Part shown: in pieces, positions 1 through 8,072 of the stretch
How positions within the stretch are numbered: position 1 is the stretch's first letter
How the letters are laid out: every line of letters begins with the position of its first letter
NCBI GenBank assembly: GCA_005503165.1
Contig: SCNT01000002.1
Span: 1-64,000, forward strand
Length of the DNA stretch: 64,000 bases
Source: Sphingomonadaceae bacterium 3R27E2-A
GTDB taxonomy: Bacteria; Pseudomonadota; Alphaproteobacteria; Sphingomonadales; Sphingomonadaceae
Direction of reading: 5' to 3'
Program-made: the position numbers and the translations under genes
The notes under the pieces: model-generated
What the model was told of the DNA's origin: nothing
The model's database searches: none
The model's input: only the letters and a program-made list of their open reading frames with translations

Positions 1-47
1 GATGTACCGACAACGACCGCAAGAACCAGACCCGATTTCACCCGCAT
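1..47 (-). CDS. 5' end of a probable exported protein (partial)
   Basis: Only the first 15 codons are in the window. They read MRVKSGLVLAVVVGT, a basic start followed by a hydrophobic run, as in a signal peptide or N-terminal anchor. The start is supported by a strong ribosome-binding site, AGGGAGGG on the minus strand at 53-60, five bases upstream of the ATG. The gene continues off the left edge and cannot be identified. It is codirectional with ffh-rpsP-rimM but separated from rimM by about 295 bases containing a dispersed repeat, so it is probably a separate transcription unit. It does not look like trmD, which often follows rimM. Confidence 0.5.
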   Translation of the reverse strand, partial: MRVKSGLVLAVVVGT

Positions 48-159
48 GACGACCCTCCCTGACAAGCCGGCGCGACGCTAACAGCTGGCCGGCGGGCCGA
101 CAATCTACCGTTCATCTCGCCGACGCCAGTGGCGGGTTTCGGGCGGGAGGGGACGTTCT

Positions 160-308
160 TAATCCTCCCTGCGGCGTAGCCGTGGGGAGGGGGACCACCC
201 CGAAGGGTGGTGGAGGGGCCGATGCCCCAAGCCTGGGTTCCAGGCGGCCGCCCCTCCACCATGCTTCGCATGGTCCCCCTCCCCATCGCTGCGCGACAGG
301 GAGGATTA
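160..308. repeat. Dispersed palindromic intergenic repeat, copy 1
   Basis: An imperfect nested inverted repeat begins TAATCCTCCCTG and ends CAGGGAGGATTA. Inside it a second inverted pair, GTGGAGGGGC and GCCCCTCCACCA, flanks a variable core. At least nine copies of this architecture occur in the window, all between genes. This copy fills most of the gap between the truncated left-edge gene and rimM. Apart from the ribosome-binding site of the left-edge gene, I see nothing else in the gap. Confidence 0.9.
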
Positions 309-341
309 TTATGTCCGCTTCCCACCCCAAACCGGGCACCG

Positions 342-851
342 CTATTCGACGAACGCCGCGTCCACGGTCACGCCGTCGGCGTCCCACGCGGGCACCGCGC
401 GCGCGTTCATCGGCACCATGAAGCGCGCGGGTTTCTTGCCGGCTTCGGCGGGCTTCTCGATCTCGAGGATGTCGCCGGCGCCGAAATTCTCGACCGCGAC
501 GACGGTGCCGATCGCGCGGCCGTCGGTCGAGACGGCCGGCAGGCCGATCAGGTCATGATGATAATATTCGCCCTCGCCCAGCGGCGGCAGCGCCGAACGC
601 GGTACGGTAAGCACGGTGCCGCGAAGCGCCTCGGCGGCGCTGCGGTCGGTGACTTCGGCGAAGGTCGCGACCGCGCCCTGGTTCGCGGGGCGCACCGATT
701 TGAGCGTCAGCTTGCTTGTCCCGGCGTCGAAAACGGAAAAGGCGCGGAGAGCCTCCGCGCCTTCGCCGAACAATTTGAGGCGCACCTCGCCCCGCACCCC
801 ATGCGCGCCGGCGATGGCGGCGAGGGTGACGGGGCGATCGGCGTCCGCCAA
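342..851 (-). CDS. rimM: Ribosome maturation factor RimM
   Basis: RimM binds ribosomal protein S19 in the 30S head and assists late maturation of 16S rRNA; it is cytoplasmic. The 169-residue product has the usual length. The N-terminal beta-barrel begins near residue 8 with a conserved GAHGVRGEVR stretch. The C-terminal PRC-type barrel carries EYYHHDLIGL and later FGAGDILEI, both typical. It lies three bases downstream of rpsP on the same strand, the standard rpsP-rimM pairing, so the two are almost certainly cotranscribed. The usual next genes, trmD and rplS, do not follow directly. Confidence 0.93.
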   Translation of the reverse strand: MADADRPVTLAAIAGAHGVRGEVRLKLFGEGAEALRAFSVFDAGTSKLTLKSVRPANQGAVATFAEVTDRSAAEALRGTVLTVPRSALPPLGEGEYYHHDLIGLPAVSTDGRAIGTVVAVENFGAGDILEIEKPAEAGKKPARFMVPMNARAVPAWDADGVTVDAAFVE

Positions 852-854
852 GGC

Positions 855-1490
855 TTAGCCTTCGGCCTTTTCTTCGCCGGCGTCGGCAGCCGGGGCTTCC
901 TCGGCGGGAGTCTCTTCGGCGACCGGGCCGCCCTCGGCGACTTCCTCGGCGATCGCGGTCGCGTCTTCGGCGGTCGCGTCGGCGGGGACTTCCTCGGCCA
1001 CGGCGTCGGCGACGGCTTCGGCGGTCTCTTCGCTCTTCACCGAACCGGTCGCATCCGACTCGGCGGCTTCGGGAGCGGCAGCTTCTTCAGCAGCGGTTTC
1101 TTCGACCACAGGCTCGGGAGCGGCGGCGGCTTCCTTCGCGGCCTCTTCGGCCTCGGCGATCTTGGCGGCCTTCTCTTCGGCGCGTTCCTTGGCCTTCTCG
1201 CCCGGGACCGCCTTGTTCGGGTTGTTGCGCGCGGCGCGTTCCTTGACGCCCGCGGCGTCGAGGAAGCGGGCGACGCGGTCGCTCGGCTGGGCGCCGACGC
1301 TCAGCCAGTGCTTCGCGCGCTCGGCGTCGAGCTTGACGCGCTCGGGATTGTCCTTGGCGAGCAGCGGGTTGTAGCTGCCGATGCGCTCGATGAAGCGGCC
1401 GTCGCGCGGGCTGCGCGAATCGGCGACGACGATCTTGTAATAGGGGCGCTTCTTGGAGCCGCCGCGCGACAGGCGAATGGAGGTAGCCAT
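855..1490 (-). CDS. rpsP: 30S ribosomal protein S16 with long acidic Ala-rich tail
   Basis: S16 is a primary 16S rRNA-binding protein needed for 30S assembly. Residues 1 to about 85 are the canonical domain: [18 protein letters not shown] start, [20 protein letters not shown], and an ending with [16 protein letters not shown]. The product is 211 residues, whereas S16 is usually 80-100. The excess is a low-complexity tail, first mixed charge ([13 protein letters not shown]) and then strongly acidic Ala/Glu/Pro repeats such as [12 protein letters not shown]. The tail is in frame with no obvious frameshift and ends three bases before rimM. Extended S16 tails occur in alphaproteobacteria, but this one is long. 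Its function is unknown. Confidence 0.95.
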   Translation of the reverse strand: MATSIRLSRGGSKKRPYYKIVVADSRSPRDGRFIERIGSYNPLLAKDNPERVKLDAERAKHWLSVGAQPSDRVARFLDAAGVKERAARNNPNKAVPGEKAKERAEEKAAKIAEAEEAAKEAAAAPEPVVEETAAEEAAAPEAAESDATGSVKSEETAEAVADAVAEEVPADATAEDATAIAEEVAEGGPVAEETPAEEAPAADAGEEKAEG

Positions 1491-1584
1491 GATGTAAATC
1501 CTTCTTTCTAATTCAAATTCAAACTTGGGTTTCGGTATTCACTGGATCCTGGCCTGCGCCGGGATGACGGCGCGCAAGGCGCCG

Positions 1585-3033
1585 TCACTTTTTCTTGTTC
1601 ATCAGATTGGCGAGTTCGGGCGGGATCGCCCCGCCGCCGAGGCCGGGCAGGCCGCCGAGGCCACCGCCCCCTCCGCCCATGCCGGGAATGCCGCCGCCCT
1701 TGCCGAACAGCGCGCCGAGCCCCTTGAGGCCGCCCATCTTGCGGATCTTCTTCATCGCGGTGGACATTTCCTGATGCATCTTGAGCACCTTGTTGACCAT
1801 CTGGACGTTGGTGCCCGACCCGTTGGCGATGCGGATCTTGCGCTTGGCGGTCAGGATTTCGGGCTTGGCGCGTTCCTTCGGCGTCATCGAGCTCATGATC
1901 GCGTCGAAATGGACCAGCGTCTTGTCGTCGGCCCCCGCCTGCGCCGCGGCGACCTGCGCCTTCTTGAGGCCCGGGATCATGCCGGCGAGCGCGCCGAGGC
2001 CGCCCATGCGGCGCATCTGGTTGAGCTGGGTCCTGAGGTCGTTGAGGTCGAACTGGCCCTTGGCCAGCTTCGCCGCCATCGCCTCGGCCTCTTCGGCCTG
2101 GATCGTCTCGGCGGCGCGTTCGACGAGGCTGACGACGTCGCCCATGCCGAGGATGCGGCCCGCGATGCGCGCGGGCTGGAAGAGTTCGAGCGCGCCCAGC
2201 TTTTCGCCGGTGCCCGCGAACTTGATCGGCTTGCCGGTGACGGCGCGCATCGACAGCGCGGCGCCGCCGCGCGCGTCGCCGTCCATGCGGGTGAGCACGA
2301 CGCCGGTCAGCGGCACCTGGTCCGTGAAGCGCTGCGCGACCTGCACCGCGTCCTGGCCGGTCAGGCTGTCGACGACGAGCAGCGTCTCGGCGGGGTTCGC
2401 CGTGCGCGCCACCGCCTGCATCTCGTCCATCAATTGCTGGTCGACGTGGAGGCGTCCCGCGGTGTCGAGCATCAGGACGTCATAGCCCTGGAGCTTCGCG
2501 GCCTGCAGCGCGCGGCTGGCGATTTCGGTGGGCTGCTGGCCCGCGACGATCGGCAAGGTCGCGACGTCGATCTGCGCCCCGAGCACCGCGAGCTGTTCCT
2601 GCGCGGCCGGGCGATTGACGTCGAGCGACGCCATCAGCACCTTCTTGCGCTCTTTTTCCTTGAGGCGCTTCGCGATCTTCGCGGTGGTCGTGGTCTTGCC
2701 CGAGCCCTGCAGGCCGACCATCATGATGACCGCGGGCGGGGTAACGGCAAGGTTCAGCTCGGCGGTTTCGGAGCCGAGCATTTCGGTCAGCGCATCGCTG
2801 ACGATCTTGACGACCTGCTGGCCGGGGGTGACCGAGCGCAGGACGTTCTGGCCGATCGCGAGTTCGGTGACCTGGTCGACGAAGCTGCGCACGACGGGCA
2901 GCGCGACGTCGGCCTCGAGCAGGGCGATTCGCACTTCGCGCATCGCGGCGCGCACGTCGGCCTCGGTCAGCGCGCCGCGGCCGCGGAGCTTTCCGAAAAC
3001 ATCGCCAAGCCGGTTGCTCAGACTATCGAACAC
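1585..3033 (-). CDS. ffh: Signal recognition particle protein Ffh (SRP54)
   Basis: Ffh binds 4.5S RNA and signal sequences and delivers ribosome-nascent chains to FtsY. The start is taken as the GTG at 3033, giving a 482-residue protein beginning FDSLSNRLGDVFGKLRG, the conserved Ffh N-terminus; the frame stays open upstream but that part is repeat-derived. The N domain is followed by the G domain with P-loop GLQGSGKTTT, DTAGR, and RMDGDARGG. The C-terminal M domain has RMGGLGALAGMIPG and ends in a Gly/Met/Pro-rich tail. It sits about 95 bases upstream of rpsP. Its receptor gene ftsY is also in the window, near 7146. Confidence 0.95.
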   Translation of the reverse strand: MFDSLSNRLGDVFGKLRGRGALTEADVRAAMREVRIALLEADVALPVVRSFVDQVTELAIGQNVLRSVTPGQQVVKIVSDALTEMLGSETAELNLAVTPPAVIMMVGLQGSGKTTTTAKIAKRLKEKERKKVLMASLDVNRPAAQEQLAVLGAQIDVATLPIVAGQQPTEIASRALQAAKLQGYDVLMLDTAGRLHVDQQLMDEMQAVARTANPAETLLVVDSLTGQDAVQVAQRFTDQVPLTGVVLTRMDGDARGGAALSMRAVTGKPIKFAGTGEKLGALELFQPARIAGRILGMGDVVSLVERAAETIQAEEAEAMAAKLAKGQFDLNDLRTQLNQMRRMGGLGALAGMIPGLKKAQVAAAQAGADDKTLVHFDAIMSSMTPKERAKPEILTAKRKIRIANGSGTNVQMVNKVLKMHQEMSTAMKKIRKMGGLKGLGALFGKGGGIPGMGGGGGGLGGLPGLGGGAIPPELANLMNKKK

Positions 3034-3211
3034 AGCCAAAATCCTTGCTTTCGACGCCCGCAACGCAAAACACGCCGGTGAGCGAAACCTCGCCAACCAG
3101 CGGTATCCGTGGACAGGTTTTTCCGTCGCGGATGTCGATATGCCCGGCCGCGAGATGCCGCCGGACGGGGGCGCCATTACGGGAAATGCGGGAGAAAGGC
3201 AAGCTATGCGC

Positions 3212-3356
3212 TCCTCCCTGTGGCGCAGCCATGGGGAGGTGGCAGCGCGGAGCGCTGACGGAGGGGCCGACGCCGTCAGGCGTCGAGCGACCTTTCGGCC
3301 CCTCCACCACCGCTTCGCGGCGGTCCCCCTCCCCATCGCTTCGCGACAGGGAGGAT
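3212..3356. repeat. Dispersed palindromic intergenic repeat, copy 2
   Basis: Same nested inverted-repeat architecture as the copy at 160-308: left end TCCTCCCTGTGGCGCAGCCA, inner GGCAGCGCGGAGCGCTGACG hairpin, variable core, and a right end with CGCGACAGGGAGGAT. It occupies the 380-base gap between divergently transcribed ffh and the GGDEF/EAL gene. Bases 3034-3211 and 3357-3415 must hold both promoters, but I found no clear -35/-10 pair. Confidence 0.9.
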
Positions 3357-3415
3357 CGGGATAGCCCAAACTTAACGCAAATTTCACCGCTTGGGGCGCA
3401 AAAGGGCGGCTTATT

Positions 3416-5065
3416 GTGGGGGACATGCGAAATATGGCGACCGCCGCTCCGCCGAAAGGCCCCGACCGCGCCGAAGGGGCAAAACGCGATATCGTCGCGG
3501 GCGGCATCGTCGTCGCCGCGATCATCCTCTTCGTCGGCACCGGCAGCAATGTCATGCAATCGGTCGTCCGCGCTTTGTCGGGGATCGGCGGCGGCAGCGA
3601 CCAGGTGCTCGCCGCGACGCTGATCCTGAATATCGCGCTGATCCTGTTCGGCTGGCGTCGCTACGAGGATTTGCACCGCGAAATCCGCGCGCGCACCGAG
3701 GCCGAGCAGCAGGCGCGCTATCTGGCCGATCGCGACCCGCTCACCGATTTCCTCAACCGCCGCGCGATGCTCGAACAGGGGCAGGCGCTGATCGAGAGCG
3801 CGGCCGCCGAGCAGCGCCACGTCGCGCTGTTCCTGCTCGACCTCGACCATTTCAAGACGGTCAACGACATCCACGGCCACGCCGCCGGCGACCGCATGCT
3901 GAAGGTCGCCGCCGAGCGCATCGCCGCGGTGCTGCCGCCGAGCGCGCTGATGGCGCGGCTGGGCGGCGACGAGTTCGTCGCGATGCTGGTGTTCGAACGC
4001 GCGGGCAAGCCGCATATCGAGGCGCTGGCGGCCGAGATCGTCGCCACCCTCGAGGAACCGGTGACCCACGACGGCCAGCAGATCCGCATCGGCGCGTCGA
4101 TCGGCCTGTCGCTGGCGACCGCCGCCGACACGACGATGGACACGCTGGTGCGCCAGGCCGACATCGCCATGTATCATTGCAAGGACGAGGGGCGGAACCG
4201 CTTCTGCTGGTTCGAGGCCGGCATGGAAATGGCGGTGCAGGTCCGCAACCAGATCGAGACCGGCATCCGCAGCGGCATGCCGCGCGACGAGTTCGTGCCG
4301 TACTTCGAACCGCAGGTCGACATTGCGACCGGCCGCCTCGTGGGTTTCGAGATGCTGATGCGCTGGGATTCGCCCGAGCATGGCATGGTCGAGCCCGACC
4401 GCTTCATCCCGGTCGCCGAGGAAAGCGGGCTGATCGGCGAATTGTCGCTGCGCGTCGTGCGCCACGCGATGGAAATCGCCAAGGGCTGGGACCCGTCGAT
4501 CACGCTGGCGGTCAACATCTCGCCGCAGCAATTGAAGGACCCGTGGTTCAGCCAGAAGCTCACCAAGCTGCTGGTCGAGACAGGTTTCCCCGCGAGCCAG
4601 CTCGAGGTCGAGATTACCGAAAGCTCGCTGTTCGAGAATCTGCCGCTGGTGCGCTCGATCGTCACCAGCCTGAAGAACCAGGGCGTGTCGCTGAGCCTCG
4701 ACGATTTCGAGACGGGCTACAGCTCGCTGTCGCACCTGCGCGCGCTGCCCTTCGACCGGATCAAGATCGACAAGAGCTTCGTCGCGGCGATGCAGGGCAG
4801 CCCCGATGCGCAGGCGATCGTCGTCGCGATCGTGCGGCTGGGCGAGAGCCTGGCGATGCCGATCACCGCCGAGGGCGTCGAGGACGAGGCGACCGCGATC
4901 GAACTGACCCGCCTCGGCTGCGCCAAGGCGCAGGGCTGGCATTATGGCAAGCCCGCTTCGGCGATGGCGACCGCGAAACTGCTGGCGGACCGCGGGCTGC
5001 TGCGCACGCCGATGGCGCCCGATGCAGGCGACACGGGCGCGGACGAGCGGCGGCGGTCGGCATAA
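3416..5065 (+). CDS. Membrane-anchored GGDEF-EAL cyclic-di-GMP protein
   Basis: Predicted to make and/or degrade the second messenger cyclic di-GMP. Two hydrophobic segments near residues 28-48 and 65-85 form a small membrane anchor, followed by a short coiled linker. The GGDEF domain (about residues 105-265) has an intact RLGGDEF site. The EAL domain (about 285-530) shows FEMLMRW in place of EAL, NISPQQL, EITES, LDDFETGYSSL, DRIKIDKSF and AEGVED. The metal- and substrate-binding acidic residues seem kept, so both activities are possible. The start could be the GTG at 3416 or ATGs at 3425 or 3434; none has a decisive ribosome-binding site. No separate sensory domain is visible. Confidence 0.9.
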   Translation: MGDMRNMATAAPPKGPDRAEGAKRDIVAGGIVVAAIILFVGTGSNVMQSVVRALSGIGGGSDQVLAATLILNIALILFGWRRYEDLHREIRARTEAEQQARYLADRDPLTDFLNRRAMLEQGQALIESAAAEQRHVALFLLDLDHFKTVNDIHGHAAGDRMLKVAAERIAAVLPPSALMARLGGDEFVAMLVFERAGKPHIEALAAEIVATLEEPVTHDGQQIRIGASIGLSLATAADTTMDTLVRQADIAMYHCKDEGRNRFCWFEAGMEMAVQVRNQIETGIRSGMPRDEFVPYFEPQVDIATGRLVGFEMLMRWDSPEHGMVEPDRFIPVAEESGLIGELSLRVVRHAMEIAKGWDPSITLAVNISPQQLKDPWFSQKLTKLLVETGFPASQLEVEITESSLFENLPLVRSIVTSLKNQGVSLSLDDFETGYSSLSHLRALPFDRIKIDKSFVAAMQGSPDAQAIVVAIVRLGESLAMPITAEGVEDEATAIELTRLGCAKAQGWHYGKPASAMATAKLLADRGLLRTPMAPDAGDTGADERRRSA

Positions 5066-5113
5066 CCCCGCCTCGCTAGACTTCGCCGCCCCGCCGCCTT
5101 ACATGCGCGGGGT

Positions 5114-5920
5114 ATGGCGGATCGCTTCACCAAGATGCACGGCCTCGGCAACGACTTCGTCGTGATCGACGCGCGCGCGGCGCCGGTCGAGATGACCCCG
5201 GCGCGCGCGCATGCGATCGCCGACAGGCGGCACGGCATCGGCTGCGACCAGTTGATCCTGCTCGAGCCCTCGACCAAGGCCGATGTGAAGATGCGCATCT
5301 TCAACGCCGACGGCGGCGAGGTCGAGGCGTGCGGCAATGCCACGCGCTGCGTCGCGACGCTGCTCAGCCAGCCGTCGGTGATCGAGACGCTGGGCGGCAT
5401 GCTGCGCGTCACCCCCGCCGACGGCGGCGCCGAAGTCGTGCTGGGCGAACCGGTGTTTGACTGGGAGCATATTCCGCTCGCGATGCCGATGGACACGCGC
5501 GACATGCCCGTTGCCTGGGACGAGCTCGAGCATGGCGCGGCGGTCAATGTCGGCAATCCGCACATCGTCTTCTTCGTGCCCGAGGCCGACGCCGTGGCGC
5601 TCGGCGAGCTCGGCCCGCGGATCGAGACCGATCCGCTGTTCCCCGAGCGCGTCAACGTCAATGTCGCGAGCCTCGACGGCCCCGACTGCCTGCAACTGCG
5701 CGTGTGGGAGCGCGGCGTCGGCCTGACGCAGGCGTGCGGCACCGGCGCCTGTGCTACGGCGGTCGCGGCGATCCGCGCGGGCAAGGTGAAGTCGCCGGTC
5801 ACCGTGTCGCTGCCCGGCGGCGATCTCGTCATCCGCTGGGCGCCGGGCGAGCCGATCGTGATGACCGGCGCCGCGACGCGCGTTTTCGAGGGCGAGACCG
5901 ACTGGGCGCAGTTCGGATGA
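5114..5920 (+). CDS. dapF: Diaminopimelate epimerase
   Basis: Converts LL- to meso-diaminopimelate, the precursor of lysine and of the peptidoglycan cross-linking residue; cofactor-independent two-base racemase. The 268-residue product has the usual length. The N-terminus FTKMHGLGNDFVVID is diagnostic. The catalytic cysteines are in VEACGNATRC and in QACGTGACA. Its TGA stop overlaps the ATG of mtaB (ATGA at 5917-5920), the first of three such couplings in a row (dapF-mtaB-ftsY-yciB), so these genes are probably one operon. Confidence 0.96.
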   Translation: MADRFTKMHGLGNDFVVIDARAAPVEMTPARAHAIADRRHGIGCDQLILLEPSTKADVKMRIFNADGGEVEACGNATRCVATLLSQPSVIETLGGMLRVTPADGGAEVVLGEPVFDWEHIPLAMPMDTRDMPVAWDELEHGAAVNVGNPHIVFFVPEADAVALGELGPRIETDPLFPERVNVNVASLDGPDCLQLRVWERGVGLTQACGTGACATAVAAIRAGKVKSPVTVSLPGGDLVIRWAPGEPIVMTGAATRVFEGETDWAQFG

Positions 5921-7149
5921 GCACAGCGGTTATGGACGGCCCGACGGTCGTCAATTTCGGGTGCCGGCTGAACATCGCCGAGGGCGAGGCGGTGCGCACC
6001 GCGGCAACGGCGGCGGGCGCGAAGGACGCGATCGTCTTCAACAGCTGCGCGGTGACCGACGAGGCGGTGCGGCAGGCGCGGCAGGCGGTGCGGCGGGCCT
6101 TGCGCGAGCGGCCGGGGGCGGCGGTCGTGGTGACCGGATGCGCGGCGGAGCTGGAGGCCGGGCGCTTCGCCGAGATGGGCGCGCGGGTCGTGCGCAACGA
6201 TGTGAAAGCTTTGGCGGAGAGCTATGGCGCCGGCGCCCCGGTCGCGCGCAGCAAGACCTATTCCCCCGCGCTCTCGGGCGCCGACCACGCGCGCGCCTTC
6301 CTCGGCGTGCAGACGGGCTGTTCGCACAGCTGCACCTTTTGCGCGACGGTGATCGCGCGCGGCGCGGCGCGGTCGGCGACGGTCGAAGCGGTGCTGGACT
6401 CGGCGCGCATCGCCCTGGACCGCGGACAGCGCGAGATCGTGCTGACCGGGGTCGACCTTGCGAGCTATGGCGACGACAGCGGAACGAGCCTCGCCGCGCT
6501 GGTCGAAGCCCTACTCTCCTTACCGGTCGAGCGGTTGCGGCTTTCGTCGCTCGACCCGAACCGGATCGACGATGCCTTGTTCGCGCTGCTGACCGGAGAG
6601 GCGCGGGTAATGCCGCATGTCCACCTGTCGCTGCAGGCGGGCGACGACATGGTGCTGACGCGGATGAAGCGGCGACACCGCCGGGACGAGGTCGTCGACC
6701 TGGTGCAGCGATTGAAGGCTGTGCGGCCCGAGATCGCGATCGGCGCCGACCTGATCGCAGGCTTCCCGACCGAGGATGAAGCGATGTTCGCGAACAGCCT
6801 GGCGCTGATCGACGATTGCGACATCGTCTTCGGCCACATCTTTCCCTATAGCGCGCGCGCCGGGACGCCCGCCGCGCGGATGCCGCAGGTCGGGCGGAGC
6901 ATGGCACGCGAGCGGGCGGCGATGCTGCGCGAGGCCAATGCGCGGCGGCGGCACATCTGGATGGACGGACAAGTGGGCAGAATGACGAAGATGCTGGTCG
7001 AGCGCGACGGACGCAGCGGCCATGGCGAGAATTTTGCGAGCCTGTTGCTCGACCGCGACGCGGTGCCCGGAAGCATCGTGCCGGTGCGGATCGGCGCGCG
7101 CGACGGCGACCGCCTCGCCGCGCAGGCGCTCGAAGGTTTTGGGGCATGA
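5917..7149 (+). CDS. mtaB: tRNA t6A37 methylthiotransferase MtaB
   Basis: Radical-SAM enzyme that adds a methylthio group to t6A37 of tRNAs reading ANN codons. The start at 5917 is set by the ATGA overlap with dapF and gives 410 residues. The N-terminal UPF0004 domain has the three cluster cysteines in NFGCRLN, FNSCAVTDEA and VTGCAAEL. The radical-SAM CxxxCxxC motif is in TGCSHSCTFC. A TRAM-like C-terminal segment follows. MtaB is favoured over MiaB because of the GCRLN form of the first motif and the dapF-mtaB-ftsY order common in alphaproteobacteria. Its stop overlaps the ftsY start. Confidence 0.92.
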   Translation: MSTAVMDGPTVVNFGCRLNIAEGEAVRTAATAAGAKDAIVFNSCAVTDEAVRQARQAVRRALRERPGAAVVVTGCAAELEAGRFAEMGARVVRNDVKALAESYGAGAPVARSKTYSPALSGADHARAFLGVQTGCSHSCTFCATVIARGAARSATVEAVLDSARIALDRGQREIVLTGVDLASYGDDSGTSLAALVEALLSLPVERLRLSSLDPNRIDDALFALLTGEARVMPHVHLSLQAGDDMVLTRMKRRHRRDEVVDLVQRLKAVRPEIAIGADLIAGFPTEDEAMFANSLALIDDCDIVFGHIFPYSARAGTPAARMPQVGRSMARERAAMLREANARRRHIWMDGQVGRMTKMLVERDGRSGHGENFASLLLDRDAVPGSIVPVRIGARDGDRLAAQALEGFGA

Positions 7150-8072
7150 GCGGCGCAAGCTGGAGCGAGCGGCTGTTCGGCGGGCTCAGGCGCACATCGG
7201 AGCGGCTGGGCGAAAATCTGTCGGGGCTGACCGGCAAGGCGCGGCTGGGCGACGACGACCTCGACCGTATCGAGGAGGCTCTGATCACCGCCGACCTCGG
7301 CCCCGCGATGGCGGCGCGCATCCGCGACCGCCTCGCCGCGCGACGCGACGCGGTGGCGAGCGGGACCGAAGAATTGCGCCGCATCGTCGCCGACGAAATC
7401 GCGGCGGTGCTGCGCCCCGTCGCCGAGCCGCTCGAGATCGACGCCTTCCCGCGCCCGCAGGTCATATTGGTCATCGGCGTCAACGGGTCGGGCAAGACCA
7501 CGACGATCGCCAAGCTCGCGCATCTGTTCCAGGAACAGGATTATGGGGTGATGCTGGTCGCGGGCGACACCTTCCGCGCCGCCGCGATCGGCCAGTTGAA
7601 GGTCTGGGCCGAGCGGCTCGGGGTGCCGATCATGGCGGGGCCCGAGGGCGGCGACGCCGCGGGGATCGTCTTCGACGCGGTGAAACAGGCGACCGCGACG
7701 GGCATCGACGTGCTGATCGTCGACACCGCCGGGCGCCTCCAGAACAAGCGCGAGCTGATGGACGAGCTTGAGAAGATCAAGCGCGTGCTCGGCCGCCTCA
7801 ACCCCGCCGCGCCGCACGATGTCGTGCTCGTGCTCGACGCGACGACGGGGCAGAATGCGCTGTCGCAGATCGACGTGTTCCGCGAGGTCGCGGGGGTGAC
7901 CGGGCTGGTGATGACCAAGCTCGACGGCACCGCGCGCGGCGGCGTGCTCGTCGCCGCGGCCGAACGCCACGGGCTTCCCATCCATGCGATCGGCATCGGC
8001 GAAACCCTGGACGACCTTCGCCCGTTCGACGCCGACGAGATCGCGGGCATCATTGCAGGAAATATCAGATGA
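7146..8072 (+). CDS. ftsY: Signal recognition particle receptor FtsY
   Basis: Membrane-associated GTPase that docks with Ffh to hand ribosomes to the Sec translocon. The 308-residue protein has the NG domains only: a helical N domain with DDDLDRIEEALITADLG, then P-loop GVNGSGKTTT, AGDTFRAAAIGQL, DTAGRLQNK, and TKLDGTARGG. The long acidic N-terminal A domain of enterobacterial FtsY is absent, as in many alphaproteobacteria; a short amphipathic start (SWSERLFGGLRR) may give membrane binding. ATGA overlaps at both ends (mtaB and yciB) imply translational coupling. Confidence 0.96.
   Translation: MSGASWSERLFGGLRRTSERLGENLSGLTGKARLGDDDLDRIEEALITADLGPAMAARIRDRLAARRDAVASGTEELRRIVADEIAAVLRPVAEPLEIDAFPRPQVILVIGVNGSGKTTTIAKLAHLFQEQDYGVMLVAGDTFRAAAIGQLKVWAERLGVPIMAGPEGGDAAGIVFDAVKQATATGIDVLIVDTAGRLQNKRELMDELEKIKRVLGRLNPAAPHDVVLVLDATTGQNALSQIDVFREVAGVTGLVMTKLDGTARGGVLVAAAERHGLPIHAIGIGETLDDLRPFDADEIAGIIAGNIR

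Noticed and set aside
4321..4380. EAL domain might be inactive because the motif reads EML
   Set aside because: The glutamate is kept, and Met at the second position is tolerated in this family. The other metal and catalytic residues (NIS, ExT, DDF, K, E) are also present, so loss of activity cannot be claimed.
3023..4942. Very long antisense open frame (639 codons) across the GGDEF/EAL gene
   Set aside because: GC-rich codon use leaves long open frames opposite real genes. The plus-strand frame has complete GGDEF and EAL motifs; the antisense product is His/Arg/Asp-rich with no domain.
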